Assembly: GCA_028826165.1 (NCBI GenBank)
Contig: JAPDFW010000136.1
Coordinates: forward strand, 504,501-568,500
Reading direction: 5' to 3'
From: Anaeramoeba ignava
Lineage: Eukaryota > Metamonada > Anaeramoebidae
DNA: 64,000 bases
A program made the position numbers and the translations under genes. This document shows positions 46,056 through 58,436 of this stretch, piece after piece; position 1 is the first letter of the stretch, and the number at the start of each line of letters is the position of its first letter. The notes beneath the pieces were generated by a model that saw only the letters and a program-made list of their open reading frames with translations, ran no database searches and had not been told where the DNA came from.

Positions 46056-48452
46056 TCAGAAATCCAACATTTTTGAAATATAAGGACAATTTTCAGGAGA
46101 AATTACTCCTTGATGATAACAACGACTTGATTCTGGGCATAAACCACATGGAATTTTTGTTATTTCTGGTTCATAATTTCTTGAATCATCAATACTATAA
46201 ACATCCTAATTTTAATTTTAATTTTATAAATGAATTTTAATTTTAATTTTAATTTTAATTTTATAAAACAAACTTCATCAACAATATCAAAAACTTTTCG
46301 AATAATTTTTGAATCTACAAGAGATCCAATAACTTGTTGAATATCTTCTAAAGCTAAGTTTTCTTTAATATATTTTTTTTCTTTAATAATTGCCATTAAT
46401 TGATTTATTGAGACATTTCCCTAATATTTATTTTGAATATTTATTTTAAATATTTATTTTAAATATTTATTTTAAATATTTATATTGAATATTTATTTTG
46501 AATATTTATATTAAATATTTATTTTGAATATTTATATTAAACTATTTATTTTAAATATTTTGTTATTTTGAATATTTATTTTAAATATTTATATTTAAAT
46601 ATTTATTTTGAATATTTATTTTGAATATTTATATTAAATATTTATTTTGAATATTTATTTTATTGAATATTTATTTATATTGAATATTTTATATTGAATA
46701 TTTTGAATATTTATTTTAAATATTTTGAAATATTTATTTTGGATATTTATATTTGAATATTTATTTTAAATATTTTGAATATTTATTTTAAATATTTTGA
46801 ATATTTATTTTAAAAATATTTATATTGAATATTTATATTGGATATTTTGAATATTTATTTTAAATATTTTTTAAATATTTATTTTAAATATTTTTGAATA
46901 TTTGAATATTTTTAAATATTTATTTTAAATATTTATATTAAATATTTTTGGTTTTTATTGAATATTTTAAATATTTATATTGAATATTTTAAATATTTTT
47001 ATTGAATATTTTAAATATTTATATTGAATATTTTAAATATTTATATTGAATATTTATTTTTGAATATTTATTTTGGTTATATTAAATATTTTATTAAATA
47101 TTTATATTAAAATTTATTTTGGATATTTTAAATATTTATTTTGAATATTTTGAAATATATTTTGAATATTTTAAATATTTATTTTAAATATTTATTTTGA
47201 ATATTTATTTTAAATATTTATATTAAATATTTAAATATTTTAAATAATATTTTAAATATTTATATTAAATATTTATATTGAATATTTTAAATATTTATTT
47301 TAAATATTTATATTAAATATTTATATTGAATATTTTAAATATTTATATTGAATATTTTATATTAAATATTGAATATTTATATTAAATATATTGAATATTT
47401 ATATTAAATATATTGAATATTTATATTAAATATTTTAAATATTTATATTGAATATTTATTTTGAATATTTTTGAATATTTATTTTGAATATTTATTTTAA
47501 ATATTTATTTTGAATATTTATTTTGAATATTTATTTTAAATATTTATATTAAATATATTAAATATTTATTTTGAATATTTATTTTGGATATTTTAAATAT
47601 TTATTTGAATATTTATTTTAAATATTTTATATTGAATATTTATATTAAATATTTATTTTTTGAATATTTATTTTAAATATTTATATATCCAAAAAATTTA
47701 TATTGAATATTTTTTGAATATTTATTTTGAATATTTTGAATATTTATTTTGAATATTTATATTGAATATTTATTTTGAATATTTTGAATATTTATTTTGA
47801 ATATTTATATTGAATATTTATATTAAATATTTATTTTAAATATTTATATTGAATATTTATATTAAATATTTATTTTGAATATTTATTTTGAATATTTTGA
47901 ATATTTATTTTGGATAATAGATACATTTTCTCTAATAATCCCAACAACATGCCGTGATACTTCTTCAACAAATTGAGAATCCCATTCATTATTATCATAC
48001 CAAACACCACCAGTCAAATCTTTAGAAGGAGTTAAATCTTGCAACATATATAACATTTGATTTTTATACTTAATTGATCTGACAGTTTTGATAAGTTTTT
48101 TTGAAATTAATTTTCTCAAAGAACGTAAAACAATAGGTTGTTGCATTCCTGAAAAAGTCCTAACAGATTTAGCTAGAACACCTTGATTTGCTGAACGCTC
48201 AACAATTTGATAAACAAACATGTCTTGTTGAGTTAAACCTTGGAATTTTTCTGCTTCAGAATCAGGAATTCTCCTTAATAATAATGCGTTATTTTCTACT
48301 TTTTTCATTAATCTTAATCTTCCTTCTTTGAGTAACTGATTAATTGCTGCTCCTAATCCTTGTCTTGTTTTCAATTCTTGTTCTATTTCTTTTGGTTCAA
48401 GTATTTCTTTATCCTCAAAAAGTTTTAGTAATTTCTCAACTAAATCGGACAT
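46056..48452 (-). CDS. POLR3F: RNA polymerase III subunit RPC6 (C34/POLR3F)
   Basis: Winged-helix initiation subunit of Pol III. Exons are 47925-48452, 46274-46420 and 46056-46205 (825 nt, 274 aa); introns are 1504 and 68 nt. The N-terminal winged helices are about residues 1-80 and 80-160 (QGLGAAINQLLKEGRLRL, LTQQDMFVYQIVERS, LRKLISKKLIKTVRSIKYKN). LQDLTPSKDLTGGVWYDNN matches the family's DLxPxxxxTGGxWY. Exon 2 adds a third winged-helix segment (LEDIQQVIGSLVDSKI). Exon 3 supplies the four-cysteine C-terminus (IPCGLCPESSRCYHQG, SPENCPYISKMLDF), which binds an Fe-S cluster in characterised homologues. It is somewhat shorter than the human protein (about 316 aa). The stop is TGA. It is divergent from OST1 with 124 bp between the starts. 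Confidence 0.93.
46421..47924 (-). repeat. repeat-filled intron 1 of RPC6 (1504 nt)
   Basis: Donor GTATCT at 47924. On + the unit is GAATATTTATTTT or AAATATTTATATT (12-13 bp). The array runs to within a few bases of both splice sites; the acceptor ATATTAG looks like a repeat unit ended by AG. The sense strand has C and nearly no G. Confidence 0.85.
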
Positions 48453-48576
48453 TTAAAAGATTTTATTTAAGAAAATGAAAAAAAATGAAAAAAAAATAAA
48501 AAATGAAAAAAAAAAAGAGAAAAAAATTTTTTTTCATTTTTTTCATTTTCCTTTTTTTGTATTTTGTTTTTTTGGA
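48453..48576. promoter_or_regulatory. bidirectional promoter RPC6 / OST1
   Basis: 124 bp between divergent ATGs, consisting of A-rich then T-rich tracts. No specific element can be named. Confidence 0.35.
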
Positions 48577-51500
48577 ATGAAGATTCATTTTTTGGTCATT
48601 TTGTTCAGTTTTTTCATTTTTTCAATTCCATGTCAAAATGAAAACGAAAATCAAAATTCAAACAAGGGAATTAATAACCAATTTACAAATGTTCAAGTTA
48701 TGAGAGAAATCAATCTTGGTTCGTTATTTGTTATAGTCACTGCATCATTAGATGCGCGAAATAGTGGGAAATCGACATCAGAATATTATATTGCACTTCC
48801 AACTTCAACTGCTGAACATCTTTCTATGATTACATCTTTTGAAAAGGATTCTAAAGAAGATATAAAAGTTTTGTTAGAAAAGGATGAGGAACTAAGCACA
48901 AAGTAAATTTATTTTAAAATTCAATTCAAAATTCAATTCAAAATTCAATTCAAAATAAATTCAATTCAAAATCAATTCAATTCAAAATCAATTCAAAATA
49001 AATTTAAAATAAATTCAATTCAAAATTCAATTCAATTCAAAATAAATTCAATTCAAAATAAATTTAATTCAAAATCAATTCAAAATAAATTAAATTTAAA
49101 ATAAATTCAAAATAAATTTAAAATAAATTCAAAATTTAAAATAAATTTAAAATAAATTTAAAATAAATTCAATTCAAAATTCAATTCAATTCAAAATAAA
49201 TTTAAAATAAAATCAATTCAAAATAAATTTAAAATAAATTCAATTTAAAATAAATTCAATTCAAAATAAATTCAAAATAAATTCAATTCAATTCAAAATA
49301 AATTCAATTCAAAATAAATTCAAAATAAATTCAATTCAAAATAAATTCAAAATAAATTTAATTCAATTCAAAATAAATTCAAAATCAATTCAAAATAAAT
49401 TCAATTCAAAATAAATTCAAAATAAATTTAAAATTCAATTCAAAATAAATTCAATTCAAAATCAATTCAAAATAAATTTAATTCAAAATAAATTCAAAAT
49501 AAATTCAATTCAAAATTTATTTTAAAATTCAATTCAAAATTTAAAATGAATTCAAAATAAATTTAAAATCAATTCAAAATAAATTCAATTCAATTCAATT
49601 CAAAATAAATTTAAAATAAATTCAATTCAAAATAAATTCAAAATAAATTCAATTCAAAATAAATTCAATTCAAAATAAATTCAAAATAAATTTAAAATAA
49701 ATTCAAAATTCAAAATAAATTTAAAATAAATTCAATTCAAAATCAATTTAAAATAAATTCAATTCAAAATAAATTCAAAATAAATTTAAAATTCAATTCA
49801 AAATAAATTCAATTCAAAATCAATTCAAAATAAATTCAATTCAAAATCAATTCAAAATAAATTCAATTCAAAATCAATTCAAAATAAATTCAAAATTTAT
49901 TTTAAAATTCAATTCAAAATTCAATTCAAAATAAATTCAATTCAAAATAAATTCAATTCAATTCAAAATTTAAAATGAATTCAAAATAAATTTAAAATCA
50001 ATTCAAAATAAATTCAATTCAATTCAATTCAAAATAATTTAAAATAAATTCAATTCAAAATAAATTCAAAATAAATTCAATTCAAAATAAATTCAATTCA
50101 AAATAAATTTAAAATCAATTCAAAATTCAAAATAAATTCAAAATAAATTCAAAATAAATTTAAAATAAATTCAATTCAATTCAAAATAAATTCAATTCAA
50201 AATAAATTCAAAATAAATTTAAAATAAATTCAAAATTTAAAATAAATTTAAAATAAATTCAATTCAAAATAAATTTAATTTAAAATGAATTCAAAATAAA
50301 TTTAAAATCAATTCAAAACAAATTCAATTCAAAATAAATTCAATTCAAAATCAATTCAAAATAAATTCAAAATAAATTCAATTTAAAATAAATTTAATTC
50401 AAAATAAATTCAATTCAAAATAAATTCAATTCAAAATAAATTCAAAATAAAATCAATTCAAAATAAATTTAAAATAAATTCAATTCAAAATTCAATTTAA
50501 AATAAATTCAATTCAAAATAAATTTAATTCAAAATAAATTTAAAATAAATTCAAAATAAATTCAAAATAAATTCAAAATAAATTTAAAATAAATTTAAAA
50601 TCAATTCAAAATAAATTCAATTCAAAATAAATTCAATTCAAAATCAATTCAAAATCAATTCAAAATAAATTCAATTCAAAATCAATTCAAAATAAATTCA
50701 ATTCAAAATCAATTCAAAATAAATTCAATTCAAAATCAATTCAAAATAAATTCAAAATTTATTTTAAAATTCAATTCAAAATAAATTCAAAATAAATTTA
50801 AAATAAATTCAAAATTCAAAATAAATTTAAAATAAATTCAAAATAAATTCAATTCAAAATAAATTCAATTCAAAATAAATTCAATTCAAAATAAATTCAA
50901 TTCAAAATAAATTCAAAATAAATTCAATTCAAAATAAATTTAAAATAAATTCAAAATAAATTCATTTTAAAATAAATTCAATTTAAAATAAATTCAATTC
51001 AAAATAAATTTAATTCAAAATAAATTTAAAATAAATTTAAAATAAATTTAAAATTCAATTCAAAATTCAAAATAAATTTAAAATAAATACAAAAGAGATA
51101 CAGCAATATATCCCTACCACTTTCAAAAACCAATCAAACCCGAAGAAACTATACATCTTGATATAATCATGTATTTCACGAACATGGAATATCCAGATCC
51201 CGCAGAAGTACAACAAACAGAAGCACCTGAGATGATATTTGAAGACAACATTCTATTCTATTCACCATACAAAACACAATTACAAGGATTATCAGTAGCT
51301 CTACCATCACCAACAGCAGAATACACGAAACTAAAACCGACGAGCCTTCAAGGAAATAAAATTATGTATGGACCTTATTCAACAGAATATGAACCTTTTT
51401 CAGTTAAAGATCTAAAGGTTCATTATCAACGAACTCAACCACTTCCTTATATCACTAAACTCGTCAGACATTATATTATCTCCCATTGGAGCGATCTTGA

Positions 51501-53004
51501 AATCAGAGATTATTACTATGTTACTAATAAACAAGCAAAACTTACTGGTCCTTTTTCAAGACTTGATTTTGTTCGAAATCCTAGTTATTTCGGTATTGGA
51601 TCTTACCAGGAAATCGTTGCTATTCTCCCAAAATTTGCAAAGAATATTGATTACAGAGATGAAATTGGTAACATCTCTACAAGTACAATTACAGAAGAAG
51701 ATGAAATTACAAAACTTACTTTCAAAACTAGATTCCCTCTTTTTGGAGGTTGGAAAACTGATTTCATGATTAAATATAACGTTCCAATGGAATATTTCTT
51801 GAGATTTGATCCTGAAAATGATAGATATGTTTTTCAAGCTCCTTTTGGTGCTCCTTTCCCATTTCCTGTTGATAATGTTGAAGTTCATGTTGTTTTTCCT
51901 GAAGGAGCAAAGTATTTATTTCAAATTTTTAAATTAAATTTTAAATTAAATCAAAATCAAATTTTAAATTAAATCAAAATTAAATTTTAAATCAAATCAA
52001 AATCAAAATCAAAATCAAATTTTAAATCAAATTTTAAATCAAAATTAAAATCAAATTCAAATCAAATCAAATTTTAAATTAAATTTTGAATTAAAATCAA
52101 ATTAAAATTTAAATCAAATTAAATCAAATCAAAATCAAAATCAAATCAAAATTAAATTTTAAATCAAATTAAATCAAATTTTAAATTAAATTTTAAATTA
52201 AATCAAATCAAATCAAAATTAAAATCAAATCAAAATTAAATTTTAAATTAAGATCAAAATCAAATTTTAAATCAAAATCAAAATTAAATCAAATTTTAAA
52301 TCAAATTTTAAAATTAAAATCAAAATTAAATTTTAAATCAAATCAAAATCAAATTTTAAATTAAATTTTGAATTAAATCAAATCAAATCAAAATTAAAAT
52401 CAAAATCAAAATTAAAATCAAAATCAAATTAAATCAAATTTTAAATTAAATCAAAATCAAAATTAAATTTTAAATTAAATTTTAAATTAAAATCAAATTA
52501 AATTAAATCAAATTTTAAAATCAAATTAAATCAAATTAAATTTTAAATCAAATCAAATTAAATCAAATTTTAAATTAAATCAAAATTAAAATCAAAATTA
52601 AATCAAATTTTAAATTAAATCAAATTAAATTAAATTAAATTTTAAATCAAATTCAAATTTTAAATTAAAATCAAATTAAATCAAATCAAATTTTAAATTA
52701 AAATCAAATTAAATTAAATCAAATTTTAAATTAATTAGAAATATCGAAAAAGTTCTCCCCTTTAAATTTGATGAAGAATACGAAGAAAACTTTATCGAAT
52801 TCTTGGATTTAGCAGGAAGAACTTCTCTTGTGCTCAAAAAATCAAATCTTATCCCTCAACACAATATACCAGTTCAAATTTCTTATCAACTTAATTTCAT
52901 TCAAAATTTCCATAAACTATTTTTACTCATAATTGGATTTTTCATTTTCTTCACATTTCTATTTCTTCTCCTTCAATTTAGAAAAAGCAGAGTATTTTCC
53001 AATT

Positions 53005-53006
<2 letters not shown>
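48577..53006 (+). CDS. OST1: oligosaccharyltransferase subunit OST1 / ribophorin I
   Basis: ER membrane subunit of the N-glycosylation complex. Exons are 48577-48902, 51096-51911 and 52739-53006 (1410 nt, 469 aa, close to yeast Ost1); introns are 2193 and 827 nt, both repeat-filled. A signal peptide spans about residues 1-19 (FLVILFSFFIFSIPCQ). The luminal region has TNVQVMREINLG, SEYYIALP, FYSPYKTQLQG, YTKLKPTS, MYGPYSTEYEPFSV, LKVHYQ, HYIISHWS, LTGPFSRLDF, YRDEIGNISTS and FPLFGGWKTDFMIKYNVP, all classic ribophorin I motifs. VVFPEGAK/NIEKV crosses intron 2. One C-terminal transmembrane helix (LFLLIIGFFIFFTFLFLLL) ends in a short basic tail. All three exons join in phase 2. It lacks the C-terminal cytosolic domain of animal ribophorin I, as in yeast. 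Confidence 0.94.
48903..51095 (+). repeat. repeat-filled intron 1 of OST1 (2193 nt)
   Basis: Donor GTAAAT at 48903 and acceptor ACAAAAG ending 51095. Composite units AATTCAATTCAAAATAAATT and AATTTAAAATAAATTC are repeated throughout. Larger blocks also recur: TTCAAAATTTATTTTAAAAT at about 49514, 49888 and 50754. The sense strand has abundant C, only rare G (ATGAATTC, about five times) and no AG or GT seen in the body. Confidence 0.88.
51912..52738 (+). repeat. repeat-filled intron 2 of OST1 (827 nt)
   Basis: Donor GTATTT at 51912 and acceptor TTAATTAG ending 52738. Units AAATCAAATTTT, AAATCAAAATC and AAATTAAATTTT are mixed. It differs from intron 1 of the same gene, so arrays are intron-specific, not gene-specific. 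Confidence 0.85.
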
Positions 53007-53035
<29 letters not shown>

Positions 53036-53402
53036 GCTTTTCTTCCTTTTTAAATTTTTAACTTTCAAAAATTAATTCCACAAAAAAATTTTTTTTCTCT
53101 TTTCACTTTTTTTTTTTTCTTCTTTTTTTTTCTTTTCAAATAAGCATTTTTAAACAAAGAAAAGCAAAAATAATAAAAAGATTTTAAAAATAAATTGATT
53201 TTTATTTTTATTTATTAATTTATTAATTTTTTTTTTTAATTGAAAAAAAATTTTTTAATTTAATTTTTCATTTTTTTTTCCAAATCCAAAAAAAAAAATA
53301 TATAATTTTTTTAAATCTTTTTTAAACAACAAAAACAAAAATACAAAACGTTAAAAAAATCAAAATAAAAAATAAAAATCAAAATAATCGAACAAAAAAA
53401 AA
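53007..53402. promoter_or_regulatory. OST1 3' flank and fimbrin promoter region
   Basis: 396 bp between two + strand genes. It has ACAAA pentamers just after the OST1 stop, then long T runs (53085-53140) and A/T tracts up to the ATG. No gene or clear element is visible. Confidence 0.35.
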
Positions 53403-56400
53403 ATGGCATATAATTTACAGAAAAAACCGATAAAATCATCATTAAGAATGCGAAGTAAATCAATATTTAAAAAACCACCAAAAATCGAATTACCAAGAGT
53501 AGAACTAACGCAACCGCAAACAGCGAAGACAGTAAAGAAATATTCGCGTTCTATATCAATGTTAGATGTGAAAAAAGTGAATGAAAAAACGAGCAGCGTC
53601 CGGCAACAAATCAAAGGGTATTTAAACACGGGAAAATCACATTTAGAAGAAATTCAAGGTGAAAAAATTGAAGAAGTTGAAATGAGTCCCAGACAACTCA
53701 CAATGGATCCAAAACGGCTTTATGGAAATCTCGCAAACAAAGTACAATCGCCGCGATTCTCATCCAAACAAGTGAGATTTGCGGCCGAAAACACCAGCAA
53801 TGATTCAAACGAGAAGAACTCAGTTGACAAACAAAGTCCGCAATCAATGCAAATGCAGATCAATCAACTTAAGGCTGAACTTGAAGAAAAGGAAAATGAA
53901 TTGCGGACTGTTGCCGAGCTTGGATTGCTTGTTTCCAAAGAAAACAAGGGGTTGATTGCCGAAATTGAGGATCTTCAGAATCAACTTTTGGATCATGAAG
54001 AAGATGATAATATGCGTTTTGAATGGCAAAATATGATTGATGAACTTGAATCTGAAAAAGCTGAACTAGTCAAGAAAAACCAATATTTGGGCAAGCAAAT
54101 CGAAGAGGCTACTACCACTAATTATAGTTATCTAGACCAAATTACAATTCAAGAGGAAGAAATTGAATCTTTGAAAAAAAATGAGAAGTTAGTATCCAAA
54201 TTGAAGTTTGAAAACATTGAGTTAAAAAATGAAATTGATAGTTTACAGTTTTTAAAAAGTGAAATCCAGAAATTTTCTGAAGAGAAACAAGAACTTAAGC
54301 ATCAGATTTCTAAGTTAGAATTAGATAAAAGTAGAATATTTAAAATATTAAAAATATTAAAAATAAATATTCAAAATATTCAAATAAATATTAAAAATAT
54401 TACAAATAAATATTAAAAATATTAAAAATAAATATTAAAAATATTAAAATAAATATTAAAAATATTCAAAATAAATATTCAAAATATTAAAAATAAATAT
54501 TCAAAATATTAAAAATAAATATTCAAAATATTAATAAAAATATTTCAAAATATTAATAAAAATATTAAAAATATTAAAAATAAATATTAAAAATATTAAA
54601 AATAGATATCAAAAATATTAAAAATAAATATTAAAAATATTAAAAATAGATATTAAAAATATTAAAAATATTTAAAATAAATATTCAAAATAAATATTCA
54701 AAATATTAAAAATAAATATTCAAAATATTAAAAATAAATATTCAAAATATTAAAAATATTAAAAATATTTCAATATAAATATTTCAATATAAATATTTAA
54801 AATATTTCAAAATAAATATTCAAAATATAGGATCCCTATTAAAATCAAACGAGGAAAAAGGTGACCAATTAGATATACTTAATGTAGACTACAACTCTTT
54901 AAAATTAGAAATGGATAAATTACAATCTCAAGATAGAAAACTAAATCAATCACAATCAGAAATCAAACAACTCAAAACTCAACTTGATTGGATGGAAAAA
55001 TTCACAGTTTCATCAACAAAACTCGCAGAAACAGCCCAAAATATTATTGAACTTCGTCTTTCAGAAATGGAAAACTTAGATCAAGAAGAAAAAATAATGA
55101 ATGAAGAAGCCAAAAAAACAATATCTTTTCTGGTTCATAAACTCCCGCTTCATTTGAAAAGTAAAAACGAAACAGATGTTAGTGATGAAAATGATGAATT
55201 CGAATGGATGGATTTAGATCTCGACGATGCAAGGCAAGAAAGTGAATTCATCGCTCTTTATCAAGATTCAAAACGGAAACTTGTTTATCTTGTATTTATA
55301 AAATTTAATTTATAAAATCTAATTTATAAAATTTAATTTATAAAATTTAATTTATAAAATTTAATTTATAAAATTTAATTTATAAAATTTAATTTATAAA
55401 ATTTAATTTATAAAATTTAATTTATAAAATTTAATTTATAAAATTTAATTCATAAAATTTGATTTATAAAATTTAATTTATAAAATTTAATTTATAAAAT
55501 TTAATTTATAAAATTTAATTCAAAAAATTTAATTTATAAAATTTAATTTATAAAATTTAATTTATAAAATTTAATTTATAAAATTTAATTTATAAAATTT
55601 AATTTATAAAATTATTTAATTTATAAAATTTGATTTATAAAATTTAATTTATAAAATTTAATTTATAAAATTTTTATTAGTCGTATTTACTTGTTTTTGG
55701 AAAGCTTTATTTGGATATGGAAAGCCAAAAAAGTCTCGCAGAAAAAGAAAAAAATGAATTAAATGAAGAAATCCAAGAATTAAAAAGGAAATTAGAACAA
55801 GAAATTGAAAAGAATAATAATTTGGAACAAATTCTTCATAAAAAACTTAATGAATCCGAAAGTGGAATGAATGAACTTCAAAAGGAAAATGAAAGAAAGA
55901 TTCAGAAACTAAATGATGAATTGAATAAATCTAAAGAAAATGAAAAGAAACTTCAAAAGGATTTAAATGCTTCAGAAGGAAATAATCGACAATTACAAAA
56001 TCAAATTGAGGAATTAAAACAATCACTTGAAAACCAAAAACAATTAACTGAAAGACAACAAAATTTAAACGATTCACTTAAAAAACAATTTGAAGAAAAA
56101 CAGAAAGAAATGGAAGAAGGATTCCAAAAAGAAAAAGAAGTAAAAATTCAAAGAAAAATAATTTAATTTTAATTTTAATTTTAAATCTAATTTTAATTTT
56201 AATTTTAAATTTTTAATTTTAATTTTAATTTTAATTTTAATTTTAATTTTAATTTTAATTTTAATTTTAATTTTAATTTTAATTTTAATTTTAATTTTAA
56301 ATCTAATTTTAAATTTTGAAAAAGGAATTCGAGAATAAAATCAAAAATCTTTTGGCAAATATCCAAAAACTTGAAGAAGAAAAGAAAGATCTTGATGATT

Positions 56401-58436
56401 TAATCAACGGAAAATATCAACTTGAAATTGATGATTACAAATTCAAAATAAAACAACTTGGGGATAAAATTGAGGAATTAAACAACTTATTGAAAACTCA
56501 GGAAAACAAATTCAAAAAGGAAATTGAAGAAAATAACGAAAAATACGAAGATGAAATCAAGTCATTAAACAAAAAATTGGAACAAGAAAAAAACTCAAAA
56601 GAAAAATTAGAAGAAGAAAAGGAATTCCTAAAGAAACAACTTGAAGACGAAGAAAAAACGCGGAAAAAACTGGAAGAACAGAAGAAGGAATTAGAAACCA
56701 ACTTGCAAATAGCAAATGCAAGAGCAAATGCAGAATATCAAGAAAAAAAATCACTTGAAGAAGAAAATGTGAAGTTAGAAAAGGAAATCAAAAAACTTCG
56801 TGCAGAAATTGCAGAATTAAAGAAAAAACTAGAAGAAGCACTTTCAAAGGAGCCTCAAGTAGTAATCAAAGAGATATCAATACCGGTTCAAAGCGAGCCT
56901 GAACTACCAGAAAGAGAAATAGATCTATTGGAGCAATCAATGATTGAGTACATCAATTTCATGTTCAAATACGATCGTGATTTAATTCACATTTTGCCAA
57001 TGGGAGTCAAAACACCTGACCTCATCTCGGCAAGTTTGGACGGAGTTCTTTTGTGCAAATTAATAAATCACGCAATAACAGGAACAATTGATGAACGTGT
57101 AATCAACATGAACGACCCTTCGGAGGAGCAAATCATGGAAAATATTGTTCTTTGCTTGAATTCGGCAAAATCAATAGGATGTAATGTTATTGGGATGAAA
57201 CCCGAGCAAATTATGAAGGGAGAAGAGTCAACAATCCTCAATCTCGCATGGGAAATCATCAAGATTGGGTTGCTTTCAAATGTTTCTTTTGAAAGACATC
57301 CCGAATTGATCCAACTTTGTGTTGATAAAGAAACAATTGAAGATATCCAAAAATTATCTCCCGAAGATATTCTTCTGAAATGGTTCAACTATCATCTCAA
57401 GAAAGCCGGCCATCTCCGAAGAGTCACAAACTTCAACGAAGATATCCGCGATTCTGAGAACATTGCAGTGCTACTTCACCAACTCAGCCCTAAAAGATGC
57501 CCGATCCAGGGCTTTATCGAAGAAAGTGATTTCGACGTTCGTGCCGAACTCATTGTTGCAAATGCAGCCAAACTTAACTGCAAGTTATTTGTCTCAACAC
57601 GTGCAATTGTTTCGGGTCAATACGAACAACTCAATTTGGCGTTTATTGCCAATTTGTTTCATACTCGCTCAGGTCTACAAGCAACTCAACAAGAAATCTC
57701 GAAAACAGCGCTTCAATATGACAAAAGTGGAACAAGAGAAGAACGTGCATTCCGCATTTGGATCAACTCAATGGGTATCGAACCCAAAGTGAATAATCTC
57801 TATGAAGATCTCAAGGACGGGATTATCTTGCTCAAGGTCTTGGATCACATTGAGCCTGGTTGTGTTTCTTGGAACAGAGTCAATCTCCATCCTCCGAATA
57901 TTTATAAAAAACTCGAAAATTGCAATTACGTCATTGAAATCGGCAAAAACTTGGGTCTTCATTTGGTTAATATCTCTGGAAATAACATCCACGAAGGAAA
58001 TAAAACACTTGTTCTTGGTTATGTTTGGCAGGCAATGGAATATCACATCAAATCCATTTTGACAAAACTCAAAGTGATCCAAAGTGGGAAAATAACAGAC
58101 AGTGTAATGGTCAAATGGGCAAATGAAAAAGTTTCAAATGCAGGCAAAAAAACTCAAATTCGCAGCTTTCGAGATCGATCTATTCGCAACGGTATTTTCT
58201 TTGTTGATCTTGTTTATGCGATAAAACCTCAAGTTGTTAATTATAGTTTTGTTCAAGATGGAAGTTCTGATTCTGAATGTATGAATAATGCTCTCTATGC
58301 AATTTCTTTATGTCGTAAAATTGGTGCTGAGATTTTTGTTATTCCTGAAGATATTGTTGAAGTTAAGCCTAAAATGCTTCTTACTGTTGTTGGTGAATTG
58401 ATGAGAGTTTATAAGGAAATTCATGAAAAAAATTAA
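53403..58436 (+). CDS. fimbrin/plastin with a long N-terminal coiled-coil region
   Basis: Actin-bundling protein with four CH domains. Exons are 53403-54330, 54831-55291, 55681-56139 and 56325-58436 (3960 nt, 1319 aa); introns are 500, 389 and 185 nt, all repeats. Residues 1-150 are basic and Ser-rich. About 150-810 is mostly heptad coiled coil (QINQLKAELEEKENELRTV, later LEEEKEFLKKQLEDEEKT). CH1 is about 821-930 (DGVLLCKLINHAITGTIDER, SAKSIGCNV, the fimbrin signature), CH2 955-1060, CH3 1085-1190 (ERAFRIWINSMG, EDLKDGIILLKVLDHI) and CH4 1210-1319 (KWANEKVSNAG). Canonical fimbrins carry two EF-hands before CH1; none is seen. The acceptor of exon 3 is ambiguous (55680 ATTAG or 55704 GGAAAG, both in phase). 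Exon 1-2 (DK-R-SLLK) and 3-4 (EKE-EFEN) joins are clean. Confidence 0.9.
54331..54830 (+). repeat. repeat-filled intron 1 of the fimbrin gene (500 nt)
   Basis: Donor GTAGAA and acceptor AATATAG. Units AATATTAAAAATAAATATTC, with or without C. It contains two or three internal AG words (AATAGATAT), an exception to the G-poor pattern. Confidence 0.8.
55292..55680 (+). repeat. repeat-filled intron 2 of the fimbrin gene (about 389 nt)
   Basis: A highly regular 14-bp unit (ATAAAATTTAATTT) is repeated about 24 times with few variants (CATAAA, CAAAAA, TTTGATTT). The donor could be 55292 (GTATTT, preferred) or 55283 (GTTTAT); the acceptor is ATTAG at 55680 or AAAG at 55704. Confidence 0.8.
56140..56324 (+). 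repeat. hexamer-filled intron 3 of the fimbrin gene (185 nt)
   Basis: Donor GTAAAA and acceptor TGAAAAAG. The body is (TAATTT)n with two AAATCTAATTTT variants. Confidence 0.8.

Noticed and set aside
46160-46396. Separate small gene on - strand
   Set aside because: It is exon 2 of RPC6: it joins in phase to the upstream winged-helix exon and to the Cys-rich last exon.
55292-55680. Telomere- or centromere-type repeat
   Set aside because: The 14-bp array is short, unique to this intron and flanked by in-phase exons of one protein.
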